From Bacteroidia bacterium (GTDB lineage Bacteria; Bacteroidota; Bacteroidia; Chitinophagales; Saprospiraceae), in the NCBI GenBank assembly GCA_030431945.1, contig JAUIIF010000251.1, positions 1-6,703 on the forward strand: 6,703 nt of DNA, read 5' to 3'. Both the position numbers and the translations under genes were made by a program. Shown here piece after piece: positions 6,481 to 6,703 of the stretch. How positions within the stretch are numbered: the stretch's first letter is position 1; each line of letters begins with the position of its first letter. The notes beneath the pieces are model-generated. The model worked only from the letters and a program-made list of their open reading frames with translations. It searched no databases and was not told the origin of the DNA.

Positions 6481-6703
6481 TTAAGCCGAAAGTACTTCCT
6501 TCACCACGTCGGCAGCCTCCTGCAACGCTACGGCGGAGCGCACGTTCAGCCCGGAGTCATCAATCAGTTTCTTGGCAATGTCGGCATTGGTTCCCTGCAG
6601 GCGGACGATGATGGGCACCTTAATGTCACCAATGTTGTTGTAAGCATCCACTACGCCCTGAGCAACGCGGTCACAGCGAACAATGCCTCCGAAGATGTTA
6701 ATC
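6481..6703 (-). CDS. sucC: Succinate-CoA ligase (succinyl-CoA synthetase) subunit beta, C-terminal 73 residues
   Basis: Cytosolic TCA-cycle enzyme converting succinyl-CoA to succinate with formation of a nucleoside triphosphate; the beta subunit binds nucleotide and part of the succinate-phosphate site. The visible frame begins INIFGGIVRCDRVAQGV, continues through KVPIIVRLQGTNADIAKKL and ends in KEVLSA before a TAA at 6481-6483. GGI-RCD-VA-G and the P-x-VRL-GTN segment are hallmark SucC C-terminal motifs. The reading frame is clean to the window edge. The 5' part, including the ATP-grasp domain, lies outside. Convergent with the FGE-like gene and served by the terminator at 6396-6437. Confidence 0.96.
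   Translation of the reverse strand, partial: INIFGGIVRCDRVAQGVVDAYNNIGDIKVPIIVRLQGTNADIAKKLIDDSGLNVRSAVALQEAADVVKEVLSA

Overview
The window looks like ordinary chromosomal sequence from a GC-rich, T9SS-bearing member of the Bacteroidota, most likely the Saprospiraceae (Lewinella-like). The evidence is a very large secreted subtilase ending in a type IX secretion C-terminal domain, promoter-like TTTG-N19-TAnnTTTG elements, A/T-rich leaders without Shine-Dalgarno sequences, and a lipoprotein with an acidic/lysine patch after its cysteine. The genus is an inference from protein style; no 16S or other marker is present.

Layout from left to right. Positions 1-986 (minus) hold a nearly complete Tat-exported glycosylasparaginase that starts at GTG and whose last codon(s) lie beyond the left edge. 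Thirty-two bases upstream of it on the same strand is an agmatine deiminase family enzyme (1019-2038), so the two probably form an operon of ammonia-releasing hydrolases. The 185-base gap 2039-2223 holds a strong minus-strand intrinsic terminator for the next gene and a possible leader hairpin. Positions 2224-5247 (minus) encode a 1007-residue secreted multidomain S8 serine protease: signal peptide, propeptide, catalytic domain, Cys-rich motif, repeat-like Cys domain, FN3, jelly-roll domain and T9SS sorting domain. A 241-base divergent regulatory region (5248-5488) follows. It holds a good Bacteroidota promoter for the protease, a 9-bp perfect inverted repeat and a TAACTTTG element that abuts the next gene. 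Positions 5489-6313 (plus) encode a lipoprotein of the formylglycine-generating enzyme (FGE/SUMF1) family that keeps both catalytic cysteines. It converges with the C-terminal 73 residues of sucC (succinyl-CoA synthetase beta subunit, minus strand, cut by the right edge), and a strong bidirectionally placed but minus-oriented terminator lies between them.

No mobile element, CRISPR array, tRNA/rRNA or defence-type locus was found. The exported enzymes (glycosylasparaginase, T9SS protease, lipoprotein FGE) suggest scavenging of extracellular protein and glycoprotein, while agmatine deiminase and SucC are cytosolic metabolism. I see no clearly undescribed system. The most interesting points are the membrane-anchored FGE with an intact copper/cysteine motif, its apparently leaderless promoter, and the dyad element between the divergent genes.
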